7,806 nucleotides of DNA from Oscillospiraceae bacterium (GTDB lineage: Bacteria; Bacillota; Clostridia; Oscillospirales; Acutalibacteraceae): the NCBI GenBank assembly GCA_009779455.1, contig WREG01000087.1, forward strand, positions 1-7,806, read 5' to 3'. Numbering within the stretch: the stretch's first letter is position 1; each line of letters starts with the position of its first letter. Below, one piece after another: positions 1 through 5,798 of this stretch. The notes below the pieces were generated by a model. That model saw nothing but the letters and a program-made list of their open reading frames with translations. It made no database searches and had not been told where the DNA came from. A program made the translations under genes and the position numbers.

Positions 1-1290
1 CATTATGAAGGCATGGCGGTTTTTGTGGGGAATACCGCCGTCGGGGACGTTATCGAGGCGCATATCATCCTGACGAAAAAAACTTATGCAGTGGGGATAA
101 TCAAACGGATAATAACCCCGTCCCGCGGGCGGGCCAAGCCGGATTGCCCGGTTTTTCTGCGCTGCGGCGGCTGCGCGTTTCGGCATATTTCATACGATGA
201 ACAGCTGAAAATAAAGGAACAGCGCGTCATTGACGCTTTTTCGAGGATAGGTCATTTTAACATAGACAATATTAATCTTGAACCCATAATACCCGCCGGC
301 AACATTTACCGCTACCGCAACAAGGCGCAATACCCCGTCAGAAAAGGCCAAAACGGCCCGGAAATCGGGCTTTTCGCGGAAAAAAGCCACAGGGTGGCCA
401 ATTGCCGCGACTGCCTGCTCCAGCCTGCGGAATTCGCGGGTATTTTAAGTATTTTTGAGGATTGGATAATAAAAAACGGCGTTAGCCTGTACGACGAGGC
501 AACAAATGCCGGGCTTTTGCGCCATATCTGCATAAGAAAGGGCTTCGCCACGGGCGAAATCATGGTCACCGCCGTCATCAACGGCAAAAGGCTTGACGAC
601 GGCGGCGCATTGGTAAGCGCCCTTGCGAAAATGCCGCAGATAAAAAGCGTCGCAGTGAATATAAACACGGGCGACACCAATGTGGTTTTGGGCGACAAAT
701 ACTACATATTGTATGGGAAAGGCCATATAGAGGACATAATCAGGGGTGTGCGGGTGAGGCTTTCGCCCCTTTCCTTTTATCAGGTGAACCTATGTGAAGC
801 TGAAAAGCTTTACGCAAAAGCGGAGGAATACGCCGCTTTCGGCGGCGGCGAAACCCTTCTCGACCTCTACTGCGGGGCCGGGACTGTCGGCCTTTCGATG
901 GCAAAACGGGCAAAAAAGGTAATAGGCGTCGAGATTGTCCCCGAAGCCGCCGAAAACGCGCGGGCAAACGCCGAAATAAACGGGATAGGCAGCGCCGAAT
1001 TCATCTGCGCGGACGCGGGGGCGGCGGCGCAGCAGCTTTGCGGCAGGGGCATGCGCCCGGATATAATAATCATCGACCCGCCGCGAAAGGGCGCGTCGAT
1101 TGAATGCATTGAAGCAATAATAAATATGGCGCCGGAAAAGCTGGTCTATATATCATGCGACCCCGCTACCCTGGCGCGGGACTGCAAGCTTTTGGGCGAA
1201 AAAGGCTATAATGTCAGGGCCGCAGCGCCTGTCGATATGTTCCCCTTTACGGCGCATGTGGAGTGTGTCGCCTTGTTGTCAAAAAATTAA
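1..1290 (+). CDS. rlmD: 23S rRNA (uracil-C5)-methyltransferase, RumA/RlmD (RlmCD) family, 5'-partial
   Basis: This enzyme uses S-adenosylmethionine to methylate C5 of a uracil in 23S rRNA in the cytoplasm. The family acts on U1939 (RlmD), or on U747 and U1939 in Gram-positive RlmCD; the sequence does not settle which. Numbering from the Met at base 13: a TRAM-like N-terminus; Fe-S cluster cysteines C45, C51 and C54 (CPVFLRCGGC) with C134 (DCLLQ) as the likely fourth ligand; SAM motif I LLDLYCGAGTVGL (282-294); motif IV DPPRKG (355-360); catalytic nucleophile C382 in SCDPATLARD; and a probable general base E417 in HVEC. The frame is open from base 1 and reads HYEG before that Met, matching the usual family context, so the real start most likely lies upstream and the Met is internal. 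It ends 17 nt before the convergent regulator, with no obvious terminator between. The family is very sure; the exact target base is not. Confidence 0.95.
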   Translation, partial: HYEGMAVFVGNTAVGDVIEAHIILTKKTYAVGIIKRIITPSRGRAKPDCPVFLRCGGCAFRHISYDEQLKIKEQRVIDAFSRIGHFNIDNINLEPIIPAGNIYRYRNKAQYPVRKGQNGPEIGLFAEKSHRVANCRDCLLQPAEFAGILSIFEDWIIKNGVSLYDEATNAGLLRHICIRKGFATGEIMVTAVINGKRLDDGGALVSALAKMPQIKSVAVNINTGDTNVVLGDKYYILYGKGHIEDIIRGVRVRLSPLSFYQVNLCEAEKLYAKAEEYAAFGGGETLLDLYCGAGTVGLSMAKRAKKVIGVEIVPEAAENARANAEINGIGSAEFICADAGAAAQQLCGRGMRPDIIIIDPPRKGASIECIEAIINMAPEKLVYISCDPATLARDCKLLGEKGYNVRAAAPVDMFPFTAHVECVALLSKN

Positions 1291-1307
1291 TTTTCCTGCA
1301 AATATTT

Positions 1308-1550
1308 TTAATCATCGTCAAAATCAATCTCGTTCATTTCGTGGAAATCCAGAAATTGCGACAATGTTATGCCGAAACCCTGGGCGAGGCGGTGAAGGGT
1401 GCGGAGGCCGGGGTGCTTTGTGTTGCCCTTGACGATATTCTCGAGGGTGGACTGCCGCAGGCCGGACAAAGTAGCCAGCCTGTTGACCGTTATGCTGTTT
1501 TCCGCGCATAAACCCAGTATGCGCTTTGTTATCACGTCCGAATACGTCAC
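1308..1550 (-). CDS. Small Cro/C1-type (XRE) helix-turn-helix transcriptional regulator
   Basis: This is an 80-residue single-domain DNA-binding protein. The helix-turn-helix lies at about residues 20-42: ITVNRLATLSGL is the first helix and turn, and RQSTLENIVKG is the likely recognition helix. It is followed by the typical third/fourth helix pattern (LRTLHRLAQGFGITLSQFLD) and a short acidic tail ending in DFDDD. There is no separate ligand or protease domain, so any signal sensing would be through dimerisation or a partner. The start is GTG at 1550, chosen because GAGGGG sits 8 nt upstream (1559-1564) and because family members begin just before the 'xxIxKRI' helix; no in-frame ATG precedes the HTH. 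It is divergent from the large surface-protein gene and shares a 155-bp intergenic region with it, so self-regulation and/or control of that gene is a reasonable inference. The target and signal are unknown. Confidence 0.9.
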   Translation of the reverse strand: MTYSDVITKRILGLCAENSITVNRLATLSGLRQSTLENIVKGNTKHPGLRTLHRLAQGFGITLSQFLDFHEMNEIDFDDD

Positions 1551-1558
1551 AGCCCTTA

Positions 1559-1564
1559 CCCCTC
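1559..1564 (-). promoter_or_regulatory. Ribosome binding site of the XRE regulator
   Basis: On the minus strand this reads GAGGGG, 8 nt before the GTG at 1550. It supports the GTG as the true start of the regulator. Confidence 0.7.
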
Positions 1565-1578
1565 AACCAATCTCGGTT
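1565..1578. promoter_or_regulatory. Short inverted repeat in the regulator's 5' leader, possible operator
   Basis: AACC-AATCTC-GGTT: 4-bp arms separated by 6 bp, lying between the regulator's -10 element and its ribosome binding site. The position would suit autoregulation by a small XRE dimer, but arms this short often occur by chance. Confidence 0.2.
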
Positions 1579-1584
1579 AGTTTT

Positions 1585-1593
1585 AGTGTAGCA
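1585..1593 (-). promoter_or_regulatory. Extended -10 promoter element for the XRE regulator
   Basis: On the minus strand this reads TGC-TACACT, a TGn extended -10 followed by a four-of-six match to TATAAT. The sequence about 17 nt further upstream (TAAGGT, minus strand, 1608-1613) is a poor -35. Transcription would begin near 1578, giving a leader of roughly 28 nt. Weaker than the opposing promoter; assigned by position and motif only. Confidence 0.5.
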
Positions 1594-1614
1594 TAAATTT
1601 TTTTGAGACCTTAT

Positions 1615-1624
1615 CCGTGTACGG
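1615..1624. promoter_or_regulatory. Inverted repeat abutting the -35 box, possible operator
   Basis: CCGT-GT-ACGG is a 10-bp interrupted palindrome whose last base touches the TTGACA -35 of the large surface-protein gene. Small XRE regulators commonly bind short dyads over or next to -35 boxes, and the regulator gene starts 65 bp away, so this is the best operator candidate here. Function is inferred; only the dyad and its position are seen. Confidence 0.35.
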
Positions 1625-1653
1625 TTGACATTTTAAATTTCTTTTGCTATAAT
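1625..1653 (+). promoter_or_regulatory. Perfect-consensus sigma-A promoter of the large surface-protein gene
   Basis: TTGACA at 1625-1630, a 17-bp spacer, and TATAAT at 1648-1653, preceded by a TG at 1645-1646 that makes an extended -10. All twelve core bases match the vegetative consensus at the optimal spacing, so expression should be strong unless repressed. Transcription should begin at about 1660, giving a leader of about 46 nt to the ATG at 1706. Confidence 0.9.
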
Positions 1654-1705
1654 ATTGCGCGGAAAAGCTAAAAAAAGAATTTTATGGAAAGAAGAGTGTT
1701 CTAAA

Positions 1706-1813
1706 ATGCGGACAAATAAAAAAATTCTCAGCACATTCCTTGCGGTGCTTATGACTTTCAGCATATTCGCCACCCTATCTTTCAGCCCGGCAACCTCGAT
1801 TACCGCCGAGGCC
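1706..1813 (+). other. Sec signal peptide of the large surface protein
   Basis: Residues 1-36: a basic start (RTNKK), a hydrophobic core (ILSTFLAVLMTFSIFATL), and a polar end reaching A34-E35-A36 before A37. Cleavage after A36 fits the AxA rule; cleavage after A37 would leave Pro at +1 and is unlikely. There is no lipobox cysteine. Confidence 0.88.
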
Positions 1814-4800
1814 GCTCCGACGGTTTGGAATAATCCAAACGGCTACAGCGGCCTTGCGGCGTCGTTGTACGCCAAAGAATGGTGGAACAAACGCAACCCG
1901 CTTTGGTCTAATTATGACCCGCAGAAAAGCGGCGGCGACTGTGCGAATTTCGTTTCGCAGTGCCTTTACGCGGGTGGGCTTGAAATGACAAAGCTTTGGT
2001 ATTGTTATGAAGCCGACGCAACATGGTACTCCGGTGTCGCCGTAGCGCACGAAGTTTCTTTTGCGTGGGTCGGCGCGGCGAACCTTTATCAATATTTACG
2101 CAATCTTCCCGGCGTAGAACAAATTCGCGGAGATAAAATCAATGAAACAAAGGATTTCGCTATAGGTGATGTGCTATTTTATAAATGGAGCGGAACTTTA
2201 AATACGGAAAACAGCTCAATCGACCATGCCGCCATCGTCGTCGACGTTATGGCGGACGGCAGACCGATCGTAGCTTCTCACTACCGGGCCTCAAACGGTA
2301 CAAGCTATGACAATTACGGCGCGGAATGGACAGGGGGCAAGGGAAGTTATGCGCCGAAACAGAATATTATCCTTATAAAAATGAACGGCATATCGGTTTG
2401 TACGCCTAACAACCGTCCTACATATAATGCTTACACGCCAAAAAGCATCGCTTATGTTTATGACAGCATAAACGGCAGGACTACAGGTCATTCCTTTGAC
2501 ACATCCACGGTTTTACGTATTACCGAAACTAACGGAAGCTGGGGTAAACTCAAAGTCTGCCGTCTCGGTACAAATGTCGTTAATCTGCGTTATCCCACCG
2601 GTAGAACGGAAAACGCTTCCGAATATTGGGGTTGGGTAAGGCTCGGTGATTTGAATCATCGCGGCACGGTTTACTCCAACCCAAGCGGACACTCCTGGGG
2701 TGGGTGGTATATGACACAAAGAGGTAATTGCGTTACCCCTAATGTGGAACGCCGCGACTGCTTGAGAACGGGATGCGGCCATTTTGAAACAAGGCAGAAC
2801 GGCGGAGGAGGGCATGTACCGGGAAGCCCGGCGACCTGCCTTAACCCTCAGCCCTGTATGGTCTGCGGAATAAAGCTTGCCGATCCTTTAGGCCATGATT
2901 TCCGCCAGTACGGCGTTAAGCCCCCCACCTGCCTTGAAGCGGGCGAAGGTCTTTACTCATGCACAAGGTGCGATGAAGAAATAACATATCTTTACACCGA
3001 ATGGTCTGAGGAGTATCCCGAGGATATCGAAGAAAACCGCATTGTCTCAAAACAGCAGCATAAGATATTCACCACAAGCCCGGCTGCGTCGCTGGCGGGC
3101 TGGACGAGATATGACACAAATACCATGTGGGGAGACTGGAGCGGTTGGAGCCAAACCGACCCGGGGCAATCTGCTACGCGCCAAAGGAACTCGCGGCTTT
3201 GGGGTTATAATTGGCGTACCGTCATCACCCGCGATCCTGTTACTGGTCCCACCAGCACACTGATCAGACATTACCGTAGCTATTCCCCCGCCGATTCATG
3301 GTATGACCATTACGCGCCGTATGAGTGGCACGATTACAGGGGAACTATTTCTGTCGCCGCGTTGAATACCATGACAGTCTACGCGCCGGGAGCTTATCTG
3401 TCATCGCCTGCTAATTGTACCGGCTATAACCGCGACAGCGTCAACGGCTACGCTGACGGTAGTGATGTGATGATTTTCCCTGTAAGCGAAATTTATGAAT
3501 ATCAATACCGCGACCGCATCTACCATTATTGGCAGTGGGCGGACACACAGAACGGCAGCACTCATAACGCCGCTGCGGGAGACCCCGGAAACCTTGAGCG
3601 CACACTTTACCGCTACACCCTCGACGCTTTAGGGCATAATATGGGCGAATGGTATCTTGTAACCGCCGCGACCTGTACGCAAAAAGGTCTTGACCGCCGC
3701 GACTGTACGCGCTGCGAATATTATGAGGAACGCGAAACGGAAATCATAGGGCATTCGTATATTCCCGAAGTTGCGCCTCCCAAATGCGAGGAAGACGGTT
3801 ATACGACCCATACCTGCGAACACTGCATGGATTCCTATGTCACCGACGAGACCGACGCCATCGGCCACGACTGGGGCGAGTGGTACGTGCTTGAGCAGGG
3901 AGAATGTCTTGATTTGCTCCAGCGCGACTGCCAGCGCGAGGGCTGCGGCGCGTTTGAGCAAGACCATATTAACAAGCAGAAACATAACCATGTCCCGACG
4001 GAAACAAGGGAACCCGACTGCACCAACGACGGCTTTACAATCAAGAACTGTGAAAATTGCGGGCATGAGATTATAACCGATATTGTCCCCGCCCTCGGTC
4101 ATGATATGGATTACCTGAGCTTGGATATCGACGTTTTGCCGCAGATTACCGGCGACGACAACCCGAACATCTGCAAAATAGGTTCAGGGCATTATAATTG
4201 CCGCCGCTGCGATTATGAGGAGAATGTACCGATAACCGAGGAACACCGTTTCGGCGACCTTTTTGAAGCCCCGCCGCTTTGTGTGGAATCCGGCAGTATA
4301 AACGCGGAATGCGAGGAATGCGGTTTTGTTTGGATTCAGGATGAGCTTGAACCCACAGGCCACAACTACAGCGACTGGGGCTTCTATCCCGAATACGGCG
4401 ATAAACACGCAACCTGTACAGAGGACGGCCAGTGGAGCTATCACTGCACCAACCCATGGTGTCATATCGGCGTCCCCGGCCATTGGGACAAAGAAATAAT
4501 ACCCGTCCACGGACACAAACCCATTGATATCACGGAAACGCCTCCCGATTGCCTGAATGACGGACTGACCGGCGGAAGCAGCTGTGCGGTTTGCGGAGAG
4601 GTGTTTGATGAGCAAGAGGCTATCCCCGCGCTCGGCCATGACTGGGGCGAGTGGTATGCTGTTGATGACGCGAATTGCATAGAAACGGGTCTTGAACAAC
4701 GCGACTGTCAGCGCTGCGGTATCTTTGAAACAAGGGAACCGAACGCGCTTGGCCATGACATGGGCGAGTGGTATGAGGTGACCCCGGCGACCTGCTTGGA

Positions 4801-5629
4801 GGATGGCCTTGAACGCCGCGACTGCCAGCGCGATGGCTGCGACCATTATGTAACAAGGGAAACAGATGCTCTTAACCACGATATGGGTGAGTGGTACATC
4901 GTTACCCCGGCTACATATGAGGCTGACGGTCTTGCCCGCCGCGACTGTGTACGCATAGACGAGTGCGGTTATTACGAAACCGGGCCGATTACCAAAAAGT
5001 TCAAGGATACAGACACCGGCATTGAGATTGAAATCCCCGACCCGGAAAACCCGGACGACCCGCCCATACTGCCGCCCGGCACGGAAATCGTAGTAACCGT
5101 AGTCCCCGACGGATACATAAAGATAGGCACAGGCAACAGCACAAAGCTGAAGATTGAAGCGGCGTTTGATATTAAATTTATACTGAACGGCGAGGAGATT
5201 CAACCGAACGGTAAGGTAATCGTCCGCATACCGTATCTGAACGTGAAAGACGGCGGCTTGTACGGCGTAACCCCGCCTGTAAATTCGGAATGGAGGGTAG
5301 GCCGTGTCGAGATAGACGGGGCAGGAAACGAAACAGTGATCCCCATGGAACCCGTTAAGCCGCACAGCACATTAAACAGCTGGAGCGAATATGTTAAGCC
5401 TTATCCTGAAAGAGCTTCCGACCCGGCGCCTCCCGCCGGCGAATGCTACTGGGAATTCTACGCCGACCATTTCAGCATTTACGCAATTTTCTCAGTCGAA
5501 CCCGATGCCCCCAACACGGGCTGTACTTGCTGTGACCAGCATAATCACTCAAACTCATTTTGGGATCAGATAATGTGCTTAATCTGCAGAATAATCCAAT
5601 TTTTCAAGAGTTTGTTCGGCGTCGTTTAA
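1706..5629 (+). CDS. Large secreted multidomain protein: Amidase_6-like domain, SH3-like segment, Cys-rich GH..C..C repeats, C-terminal helix tail
   Basis: This 1307-residue protein is predicted to be exported. In order: signal peptide (1-36, AEA/A cleavage); a domain resembling Pfam Amidase_6 (about 45-235), with C79 in GGDCANFVSQ and H174 in DHAAIV as the likely catalytic pair; an SH3-like stretch (about 245-320) ending EYWGWVRLGDL; cysteine-rich repeats (328 to about 1095) interrupted at about 430-642 by a Trp/Tyr/Arg-rich module; a beta-rich domain (about 1099-1263) ending in DHFSIYAIF; and a Cys/His tail with a hydrophobic helix (1273-1307). Amidase_6 proteins are papain/NlpC-like putative amidases, so action on peptidoglycan or peptide amide bonds is plausible but unproven. 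The start is ATG 1706, with GAAGAG 9 nt upstream and a classic signal peptide following. An in-frame TTG at 1655 lies between the -10 box and the predicted transcription start and cannot be used. The divergent XRE regulator may control it. The exact function is not recognised. Confidence 0.88.
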   Translation: MRTNKKILSTFLAVLMTFSIFATLSFSPATSITAEAAPTVWNNPNGYSGLAASLYAKEWWNKRNPLWSNYDPQKSGGDCANFVSQCLYAGGLEMTKLWYCYEADATWYSGVAVAHEVSFAWVGAANLYQYLRNLPGVEQIRGDKINETKDFAIGDVLFYKWSGTLNTENSSIDHAAIVVDVMADGRPIVASHYRASNGTSYDNYGAEWTGGKGSYAPKQNIILIKMNGISVCTPNNRPTYNAYTPKSIAYVYDSINGRTTGHSFDTSTVLRITETNGSWGKLKVCRLGTNVVNLRYPTGRTENASEYWGWVRLGDLNHRGTVYSNPSGHSWGGWYMTQRGNCVTPNVERRDCLRTGCGHFETRQNGGGGHVPGSPATCLNPQPCMVCGIKLADPLGHDFRQYGVKPPTCLEAGEGLYSCTRCDEEITYLYTEWSEEYPEDIEENRIVSKQQHKIFTTSPAASLAGWTRYDTNTMWGDWSGWSQTDPGQSATRQRNSRLWGYNWRTVITRDPVTGPTSTLIRHYRSYSPADSWYDHYAPYEWHDYRGTISVAALNTMTVYAPGAYLSSPANCTGYNRDSVNGYADGSDVMIFPVSEIYEYQYRDRIYHYWQWADTQNGSTHNAAAGDPGNLERTLYRYTLDALGHNMGEWYLVTAATCTQKGLDRRDCTRCEYYEERETEIIGHSYIPEVAPPKCEEDGYTTHTCEHCMDSYVTDETDAIGHDWGEWYVLEQGECLDLLQRDCQREGCGAFEQDHINKQKHNHVPTETREPDCTNDGFTIKNCENCGHEIITDIVPALGHDMDYLSLDIDVLPQITGDDNPNICKIGSGHYNCRRCDYEENVPITEEHRFGDLFEAPPLCVESGSINAECEECGFVWIQDELEPTGHNYSDWGFYPEYGDKHATCTEDGQWSYHCTNPWCHIGVPGHWDKEIIPVHGHKPIDITETPPDCLNDGLTGGSSCAVCGEVFDEQEAIPALGHDWGEWYAVDDANCIETGLEQRDCQRCGIFETREPNALGHDMGEWYEVTPATCLEDGLERRDCQRDGCDHYVTRETDALNHDMGEWYIVTPATYEADGLARRDCVRIDECGYYETGPITKKFKDTDTGIEIEIPDPENPDDPPILPPGTEIVVTVVPDGYIKIGTGNSTKLKIEAAFDIKFILNGEEIQPNGKVIVRIPYLNVKDGGLYGVTPPVNSEWRVGRVEIDGAGNETVIPMEPVKPHSTLNSWSEYVKPYPERASDPAPPAGECYWEFYADHFSIYAIFSVEPDAPNTGCTCCDQHNHSNSFWDQIMCLICRIIQFFKSLFGVV
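1838..2410 (+). other. Putative Amidase_6-like catalytic domain
   Basis: The segment begins with GYSGLAASLYAKEWWNKRNP, which matches the helix that opens Amidase_6 domains, followed by GGDCANFVSQCLYAGG (catalytic-type Cys79). It then has an aromatic-rich strand region, GDVLFYKW, and DHAAIVVDV with His174, followed by a conserved-looking HYRAS segment. The Cys-then-His order and spacing suit the papain/NlpC-like fold. The boundaries are approximate, and the chemistry (amide, peptide or ester hydrolysis) is inferred from the family only. Confidence 0.75.
2687..2990 (+). repeat. Cys-rich GH..C..C repeat block 1 (three units)
   Basis: Units begin at 2687 (G328, GHSWGGWY), 2810 (G369, GHVPGSPATC) and 2891 (G396, GHDFRQYG). 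Each has a leading Gly-His, a mid-unit Cys, and a second cysteine element (RDC..GC or C..C). The second unit is short (27 residues). The third runs into a different Trp/Tyr-rich module, so its end is approximate. Confidence 0.8.
2991..3631 (+). other. Trp/Tyr/Arg-rich module inserted between the two repeat blocks
   Basis: About 214 residues (roughly 430-642), almost free of cysteine. It carries the pattern AGWTRYDTNTMWGDWSGWS followed by a polar Arg-rich stretch, and later EYQYRDRIYHYWQW. Similar W..WS..W / Y.YR.R...Y.W.W segments occur, as I recall, in clostridial secreted and phage-associated proteins. There are two W/Y clusters about 130 residues apart with a less ordered piece between. 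The function is not recognised; ligand binding (carbohydrate or cell wall) is only a guess. Confidence 0.55.
3632..4990 (+). repeat. Cys-rich GH..C..C repeat block 2 (eleven units of two alternating types)
   Basis: Units begin at 3632, 3749, 3863, 3980, 4097, 4241, 4358, 4511, 4634, 4751 and 4874. Type A reads GHDWGEWY...C..GL..RDC.RC...ETR (39-51 residues). Type B reads GH...PE..PP.C...G....C..CG......I.AL (38-41 residues). The order is A-B-A-B-A'-B-A'-B-A-A-A, with A' being longer variants. The paired C..C, with another Cys upstream and a Gly-His at the boundary, resembles rubredoxin/zinc-ribbon knuckles, so metal binding or disulfide stapling of an extended stalk is plausible. The last unit has lost its first cysteine (ATYEADGL). 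Confidence 0.88.
5000..5491 (+). other. C-terminal beta-rich domain ending in the DHFSIYAI motif
   Basis: Residues about 1099-1263. An acidic, Pro-rich linker (PDPENPDDPPILPPG) is followed by strand-like segments (TEIVVTVVPDG, KVIVRIPYL, WRVGRVEIDG) and the ending FYADHFSIYAIF. The combination 'V.IPY/IPL ... G..V.. ... F.TDHFS.YAI' is, from memory, widespread at the C-terminus of Gram-positive multidomain surface proteins, just before the anchor. A structural or spacer role is most likely. Confidence 0.6.
5522..5626 (+). other. C-terminal Cys/His cluster plus amphipathic helix (possible surface-association tail)
   Basis: Residues 1273-1307: CTCCDQHNHSNSF, then a Trp/Phe/Ile-rich amphipathic helix (WDQIMCLICRIIQFFKSLFG) ending only two residues before the stop. 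It resembles the 'C.C.CH..GF..FIWKIIRFFWKLFG' endings I remember on secreted proteins of clostridia, although those often continue with a second C.CG...HY element that is missing here. It is too short and uncharged at its end for a classical sortase signal. Confidence 0.5.
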
Positions 5630-5650
5630 GATTAATTGACGGCGAAAAGA

Positions 5651-5695
5651 TTTTTCGGGCAGCTGCCGGGTTATAACCGGCAGCTGCCCGAAAAA
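5651..5695. repeat. Perfect 19-bp inverted repeat / hairpin after the large surface-protein gene
   Basis: The core arms CGGGCAGCTGCCGG (5656-5669) and CCGGCAGCTGCCCG (5677-5690) enclose a 7-nt loop GTTATAA. T5 on the left and A5 on the right extend the stem to 19 bp. It starts 22 nt after the stop codon, where a terminator is expected. However, the run after the stem is A-rich (5691-5699) in the sense direction, not T-rich, so it is not a canonical intrinsic terminator on either strand. It may still end transcription or protect the mRNA 3' end. Confidence 0.85.
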
Positions 5696-5702
5696 AAACA
5701 AA

Positions 5703-5720
5703 AATATTTAATAAAATATT
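5703..5720. repeat. AT-only inverted repeat in the upstream promoter region
   Basis: AATATTT (5703-5709) and AAATATT (5714-5720) flank AATA, 11-28 bp upstream of the -35 region of the GH92 gene. It could be part of an UP element that stimulates the promoter. Low sequence complexity makes chance pairing likely. Confidence 0.25.
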
Positions 5721-5730
5721 AAAAAAATGA

Positions 5731-5758
5731 TTGCATTTCCAAATTTTTATGTTATAAT
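5731..5758 (+). promoter_or_regulatory. Sigma-A-type promoter of the GH92 gene
   Basis: TATAAT at 5753-5758 with a TG at 5750-5751 forms a perfect extended -10. The candidate -35 is TTGCAT (5731-5736), with 16-bp spacing and only three consensus bases. Transcription would begin near 5765, giving a leader of about 34 nt. The strong -10 and AT-rich upstream region compensate for the weak -35. It suggests the GH92 gene is transcribed separately from the surface-protein gene. Confidence 0.72.
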
Positions 5759-5785
5759 GGTATCAAATTATATTATTTTAATAAA

Positions 5786-5791
5786 AGAGGG
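5786..5791 (+). promoter_or_regulatory. Ribosome binding site of the GH92 gene
   Basis: AGAGGG, 7 nt before the ATG at 5799; this fixes the start codon of the glycosidase. Confidence 0.8.
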
Positions 5792-5798
5792 ATATGTA

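Noticed and set aside
1308..1550. Regulator as the antitoxin of a toxin-antitoxin pair
   Set aside because: No small toxin gene lies beside it: the 3' neighbour is a convergent rRNA methyltransferase and the 5' neighbour is the 1307-residue secreted protein.
2687..4990. Repeat array as a CRISPR or DNA-level tandem repeat
   Set aside because: The periodicity is in the protein; unit lengths vary (27-51 residues), the DNA of the units has diverged, and the frame is kept throughout. There is no constant repeat with unique spacers.
4184..5365. 393-codon open frame on the minus strand inside the large surface-protein gene
   Set aside because: It lies entirely antisense to a gene with clear domains and repeats, its translation shows only low-complexity Val/Ala/Phe-rich text with no recognisable domain, and no promoter or binding site is apparent. 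It arises from the strong codon bias of the + strand gene.
5507..5521. APNTG, resembling a sortase LPxTG-type motif, before the C-terminal tail
   Set aside because: The sequence after it is a Cys/His cluster and an amphipathic helix, with no long transmembrane segment ending in a run of Arg/Lys, so it lacks the rest of a sorting signal. A chance match is more likely.
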